NCBI GenBank assembly: GCA_950106755.1
Contig: OX467089.1
Coordinates: 6,016,501-6,080,500, forward strand
DNA: 64,000 nucleotides
From: Climacium dendroides
Lineage: Eukaryota; Streptophyta; Bryopsida; Hypnales; Climaciaceae
Direction of reading: 5' to 3'
A model generated the notes under the pieces. That model saw nothing but the letters and a program-made list of their open reading frames with translations. It made no database searches and was not told the DNA's origin. Within the stretch, counting starts at the first letter, position 1, and every line of letters begins with the position of its first letter. Shown here piece by piece: positions 58,775 through 64,000 of the stretch. The translations under genes were made by a program, and so were the position numbers.

Positions 58775-61676
58775 ATGGCGTCCACAGCGATGGGAAGGGT
58801 GGGAGTGGTTGCTGCGCAGTCCGTGACAGCGAGCGCCAGCACCAGCAGCGAGGTTGTTGCAGGGAGGAACGTGGTACTTCAGGTTGGGCCGCAGCAGAAG
58901 AAGAAGACTGTGTCATCTTGTTGTTGGGGCCAGCCGCACTTGGTGTCGACTTCAGCTTTCTTCGGCGTCGGCGTGGATCGTTTCGTCTTGCGTGCGTCCA
59001 ATGTGAGCTTCGTAGTAGTGTATTGTTGGATTCAAGGATTTGTTCTCTCCTTTTTCCTTTTCTTTTTGTTTGGCTTGGGCGGAGTTTCCGAGGTGGCGGG
59101 GTTTGGTTTTCCCATTTCCAATAACGTTTTGGTCGGGGGAATTGGTGTCTCGTGTGTGTTGTGGTGCAGGGATCTGGTCCGAGGACTGTCGCTAGCGTTG
59201 TGAATGAGGTAGCGTCTTCTTTTGTACCAATGCCGTTGTAATGGCCCCGTGCCCTAACCTTATGAATGTGATATGCGATTTCTGTGGTTTAGATTCTTGA
59301 ATGTGCTGGGTTTTTTTTTTCTGGAGTGGTTTCTAGGTTAGGGATTGATTCTTTTTTGGTTCGGTTCTTCAATGCCAGGTTGCTGTAGATGGCTCCACTA
59401 ATAATACGTCGACGAAGTTCGAAGTGCCGGCTGCTCAGGAGAAGTCGGCTTCCGAGCCGTCGTCGTCGTCTTCATCGATCTCCACTGCAGCGTCCGTGTT
59501 CATGGCGGACGTTGCCAACCTGATCAAGTATGTCCACCCGAACCTCTTGAATCTTAATGTCTGGGTTCTCAATTATATCAGAGTTTGAATTTGTGCTACA
59601 GGCTACAATAGTGTGGAGGATATTCTAGAATGTCAGTTTAGAGAATGTCGTAATGCAGAGGTTTTAGTGCAGTCCTTGGTTCAAGTTTGAAATTCTTTTG
59701 TGAGATTCTTGTGGTATGAAGGAATCTTTATTCAGTACGTATTTGTCTTTTAACGTTTATTGGGGTTTAATGGTGCATGAGCTAGTTTGAATGTGTGAGA
59801 ATTGTGCAACAGTCCATGAATGTGCAACAACCTTGCAGGATAATCTAGAATCTCATTCTAAAGAAGCTCGTAGTAAAGAGGTTTGAGTGTAGTCCTTTCT
59901 TGTTCGGCTTGCAAATCAAATTTTGCATTCCTTTTTTAATACATCAGCGCTGTTTTGAGGGAATCGTTTTTCTGGGGCTTGTAAGTGAGTGTGTGAAAAG
60001 TTTCCTTTGTTCAGTGACAGTGTCGCACGTGTGCATGTTATTCTTAAATGTCATTTTAGAGAAGGTCTTTCTAGAGCGGTTTGAGTGGTATTCCTTTCTT
60101 GTCTTTCTTGCAAATCGATAAATGAATTTATTCTTTAATATGCTGAGGTTTGAAGGAAATTTTTATTTAGGAACTTACTTTTGGTTTGCTGCAGGCTTGT
60201 GGACACGAGGGACATTGTGGAGCTAGAGCTAAAGCAGAAAGACTACGAGTTGATCATTCGCAAGAAGGAAGCTCTGCCGCCTCCTCCGGCTCCTCAGCAT
60301 TCTACCCAGGGACCGCATGTCATGGCGCATACCATGTTCCCAGGATACCAGCCGCAGGTTGCTTCACCCCAGCCGATTCAAGAGGCGCCTTCGGTTCCTT
60401 CGACTCCTACTCCTGCTCCTGCCCCTGTTCCCGACGCTATTCCCTTGGCTGCCGAGCATCCGCCCATGCTTTCTCCCATGGCTGGGACTTTCTACAAGTG
60501 CCCTGGCCCTGGGGAACCTCCGTATGTGAAGGTATTTAATCAATTCTTCGATGCTGTGAACGAAGGAGTGAACTGGCCATGAACGGTGCTTTCTGTAAAT
60601 CGAACCGTTTGCAGGAACTTTTAGACTTCATGAAGAGAATATTTTCCATGGGGAGGTCTTCCTATGGTCACTGAGCATATGGAAGCCTTTCTATGTATCA
60701 TGGGGAAGATCCTCTTCATGTTCACTAGTAGTTCCTGATGCTGTGTAATTTACTCAAATCCTTGCTGATGTTGATCGCTTTGTTTTGTCTCTTACGTTGG
60801 GTGTCCAGTTGTCCGTCACTTGTACGCTATTGGTTCAATAGATGTAGGACTTAAGCGGATCGTTTCAGAACGCGGGTATGTGGATTTGATTTTGAACTTG
60901 GTGGTAGAAACCCTCCTGAGAATGTGTTTTGTGATCTTGTAGGTTGGGGACAAGGTTACCAAAGGGCAAGTCGTCTGTATCGTGGAAGCAATGAAGTTGA
61001 TGAACGAGATTGAGGTAAGTATTGGGACTCGCGATTTAATGTGTGGTGGCACATCACGAAGTTCTAAATATGCAGAAGATTCATTTAGTCTCATATTGAA
61101 TCAGTGTTTAATTAACACAAATGTTTAACTCGAAGTTGTTGTGAAGTTAGTGTCGTCGATATTACTTGAGCATTTATCAAGTTTACACTAATCCAACTTT
61201 AACTTGATAGCAATTTTACGTTATTTTAATATTGAACTAATGTCCTATTAGATTAGCCGTTAAGAAGTTTGCGAATCTAGTGGGGAATCTCTTGGGACGC
61301 AAGTGGTTGAAACCTTTTTCTGCTATTGTTAAAGATAGAAATAGCATGTGTCAAGATGGATATAAATCATTTTGACAACCCCTTCAGTTTTGGTCGACAG
61401 GAGTATTTAATTTGTTTTGTTCCTTTTCTTCTCTACAGGCTGATCAATCAGGAACAATTGTCGAAATTCTGGCCGAGGATGGGAAGCCTGTGTCTATGGA
61501 GAGTGTATGTACCATTGCCGTATTGCATTTGAATGTTTTTTAAAGGGGTGATGTCCGAATGAGTTTTTTGTGTTTCTTTATTATACTATGGGATAGATGC
61601 GAGTTCATTTTGGCTTTTGCTAATAATCTTGTCGTGGGTTTCACTTTTGCAGGCTCTTTTTGTTATCAAGCCTTGA
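58775..61676 (+). CDS. accB: Biotin carboxyl carrier protein of plastid acetyl-CoA carboxylase (BCCP)
   Basis: Exons: 58775-59002, 59170-59208, 59379-59527, 60195-60531, 60943-61014, 61439-61504, 61653-61676; all GT-AG, 915 nt, 304 aa. BCCP carries the biotin that shuttles CO2 from biotin carboxylase to the carboxyltransferase of heteromeric ACCase, which makes malonyl-CoA for fatty acid synthesis in the plastid stroma. Residues 1 to about 90 form a Ser/Ala/Val-rich transit-peptide-like region. A helical segment (VANLIKLVDTRDIVELELK, about 134-155) matches the conserved N-terminal region of plant and bacterial BCCP. A Pro/Ala-rich linker follows, then the biotinyl domain starting at PMLSPMAGTFYKCPGPGEPP. 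The biotinylation motif CIVEAMKLMNEIE has its lysine at about 269, and the protein ends ESALFVIKP, the usual BCCP terminus. Length is typical. Arabidopsis has two such genes (BCCP1/CAC1 and BCCP2); which one this corresponds to is not decided. Confidence 0.97.
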
Positions 61677-62420
61677 AGAGTATCCGAGTGACATATGTCA
61701 CTAACTTGATTCGTTTGGAAGGGGAGCAGTCTAGCTTCTTATTGTCATCTTAGCGCTAGGGACAAGCATGAGCGCCCCTTTTTAGTAGTTAAAACTTGAA
61801 GCATAGAGAAGGTACAGGTTCGCGAGTTGATTGGAGGAGCGTGCCTTCGTTCCCATATTGGCTGTCTTTGATGAGAGAGTCCCGTTTGTTTTGATTAGCG
61901 TTGGTTTGATAAACAAGGTAAAAAGTTGAAGGCGTAGCCCAATGTGTGAGATCCCTAGCAATATTTCTTTGGCGCAATATTCATTTGTGTGTGCACGTGT
62001 ACTATCTCACAGCATTTTAGCTGCGAAGAGTCTTCAACCATATGCTATATTAAGGTCTGAGCTTCTTCACCAGGGGTTAGTTCTTACGATGCTGAATCGG
62101 TGTGGATGGGATCGAAGCCTCAGTCTGTCTCTTTGGATTGAATCTTGGTACTTTTCACATGGTCACGACTTTGTTGTTCAATGCTGGATGTGTTTTGCGT
62201 ATATCAGAAATTTGCGTCTGTTGCTCCAATTCTTAGAGGTTTCCAGTACTTAAACGTTAGCTGCCACCCTCGTTATGCGAATGTTAACCCCTAATTGATC
62301 CAGGCAGAATTTCTTTTTATATGTATGCCATTTTGTACTGCAGTAAGCAAAAGTGAAAATGAAGAAGTTTTTTCAGAAATTCAAGTGAACATAATTGTAT
62401 TAGGCGACTGAGGATGCTGT
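61677..62420 (+). other. Probable 3' UTR and downstream flank of BCCP
   Basis: After the TGA at 61674-61676 the DNA keeps mixed, genic-like composition for roughly 700 bases without a coding frame that continues BCCP. The polyadenylation site was not placed. Confidence 0.35.
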
Positions 62421-64000
62421 CAAAGCCTCGTCCAAGATTTTGCCTTGTTTTTTCATGTTCGCCTTGGAGAAGTGGTTTTATCGTATAATTTAATGGTCAG
62501 GAGTCGGTTGCACCTTTTTAGATTAATTGCACCTGAACACGGCACATTCTTCACCAATTGAATTCTTCATCCCATGAGGACACATTGCAGCATGTGTGTA
62601 AGAACGATGGGAAACGAAATTGCTGAAAAAGTGTATTACAAAATCATACTCAATCCCACAAGGAATACAAAGGCATAATTGGATTTGGAAAAAACTTGAA
62701 TACAATATTTACAAAAAAAATTACAAAAAATTATGAAGGCTGTAGCATCGGAGTTGTCGGGTTTGAGGCTCCGAAGCCTGATACAGTTGCATGGGACGGG
62801 TGGTGAAGTAGTGGATTGGGAACCTGTTGTAGGCATCCTACCCACATCCGAGTCAGCTGGCTCGCCTCTTTGAAATTGGACGCTTCCCTCCCGTCTTGGA
62901 TGCCTTGCTCCACTCTCTTGCAAAATCATTAGAATTGTTCTTATGTAGTGTTCATGAAATGAGTATTGCTAGTTGTTGCTAATTTTTTTGTTTCTTATTG
63001 TTTGATCTAAGTACATTGCAATGTGTGAGGGTTACAAGAGGTGTGGCGGGGATGGAAGAATCAAGCGAGTCACTGGTACCACCAATACATTTGGCATTGG
63101 AAGCAAGTATAATTGAGGTGTATGCCACAACCTAAACTCACAACTCACAAACCATTGTTTCAATTTTAAAGTGCATGAGTGAGGATTTCTTGAGAATTTT
63201 TCTGATAAAGAGGGGTAGTTGCAAGCTTCCAAAAAATCCGTCTTCTAAAGAGTGGAGACACAAATTCCACCGGTCTGTAACAGGGTTTGGTGCAATCCAA
63301 AGTAGTATCCCCAAGAAATCCTTGACATTGTGAGTGATAGGCTTTGGCCCAACATTAGGGTTTCAAAATATGGTGAAGGGTGTTGAGAAACTCATGTTGG
63401 GGTCGACAGTTGCAACAAAAAGAGTGCAGAGGCTAGCGGAATTCAGAAAAGATCCACCTTCTACACCGCAACAACAAGCATCCCCGAACCAATGCAAAGA
63501 GAATTCACTACATTTAGACTAAGAGGTAGGGTCACCAGAGCATGTAAGGTTGAAGAAACACAAAGGTTGACCGAGACAAACAAGGGGGAGGGCGCTTGCA
63601 AGAGGCCTCACAAATGATTGCATTGAGGGTGACAGGGTCTTTGTGAAGCAACCACGCTCCACCGAAGGCAAGGTTGTATTCATAGGTAGCCACGGAAGGC
63701 AAGGTGGAGGTAGATTTTAGAGATGTGGGAGAGGGTGCGGTTCTAGGGCAAAGATGGATTTACCACCTTGTACACCTCCCACTACGTTAGAGGGGTGGAC
63801 AAAGCCAAAGGTAGAAATTTTGTGTCGAATTCCATTTGTATTGCAAAATAAGGACTGGCAACAAGCTTTCCATTTTCATTAGAGGAGATTCAGGGTTTGT
63901 GGAAGGTTACAAGTTCCTAGGCTCATAGAAATCTAGGAATTGCATTGCAATAACAATATGATATGGTTGAACAATTGCTACATCATATAAAAATATTTTA
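62421..64000. other. Right-edge DNA without a supported gene
   Basis: A moderately GC-rich patch at about 62,730-62,930 reads on the minus strand as EQGIQDGREASNFKEASQL..., open for 60 codons (62913-62731), but no family was recognised and it may be chance or a fragment. Open frames at 63032-63232 and 63334-63522 likewise show nothing identifiable. Confidence 0.35.

Noticed and set aside
58714..59124. Alternative frame across BCCP exon 1
   Set aside because: It begins with an Arg/Glu run encoded by the GA repeat and does not connect to the biotinyl domain exons in phase.
1..64000. tRNA, rRNA, CRISPR or bacterial operon features
   Set aside because: None seen by eye; gene structure is eukaryotic. 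A covariance-model search would be needed to exclude small RNA genes.

Overview
The window is nuclear DNA of a land plant. Three intron-containing genes with GT-AG (one apparently GC-AG) introns encode plant-type proteins: a TRAF1a/b-like MATH-domain adaptor, a bacterial-type Ser/Thr kinase with a plastid-like N-terminus, and the plastid acetyl-CoA carboxylase biotin carrier. Gene starts are GC-rich with GA/CT-rich leaders, while the DNA between genes is strongly AT-rich and full of decayed repeats. I cannot name the species; a non-seed plant with a fairly large genome is a guess only.

Layout. 1-560: a GC-rich block that looks like the 5' end of a minus-strand gene running off the left edge (weak). 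560-31,600: about 31 kb without a convincing gene, holding a 97-bp tandem array, a 520-bp foldback, TTAA-flanked miniature elements, a CACTAAAT-rich element and several dispersed repeat families. 31,634-39,828 (minus): the 12-exon TRAF1-like gene with a GC-rich upstream region to about 40,560. 40,560-44,880: AT-rich DNA with a Stowaway-like MITE interrupted by a near-perfect 150-bp CACTA palindrome. 45,030-50,992 (plus): the 15-exon kinase gene. 51,640-58,200: repeats, including a 1,357-bp CACTA element nested in another repeat, a 239-bp CACTA foldback, an 83-bp tandem repeat and two adjoining TTAA elements. 58,775-61,676 (plus): the 7-exon BCCP gene. 61,677-64,000: its 3' flank, then nothing convincing.

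The genes are not an operon and nothing in the sequence ties them to one pathway. BCCP and probably the kinase act in plastids; the TRAF1-like protein is expected to be a cytosolic adaptor in immune-receptor turnover and autophagy. All three models were assembled by hand from exon phase and splice sites, and each joins into one uninterrupted reading frame (1369, 561 and 304 codons before the stop).

The most interesting material is in the mobile elements: five related miniature elements flanked by TTAA or near-TTAA with CCC-starting inverted ends (a piggyBac-like signature), three CACTA derivatives each with a matching 3-bp target duplication, and two cases of nesting. I found no recognisable transposase, reverse transcriptase or integrase, no tRNA or rRNA gene, and no CRISPR array.
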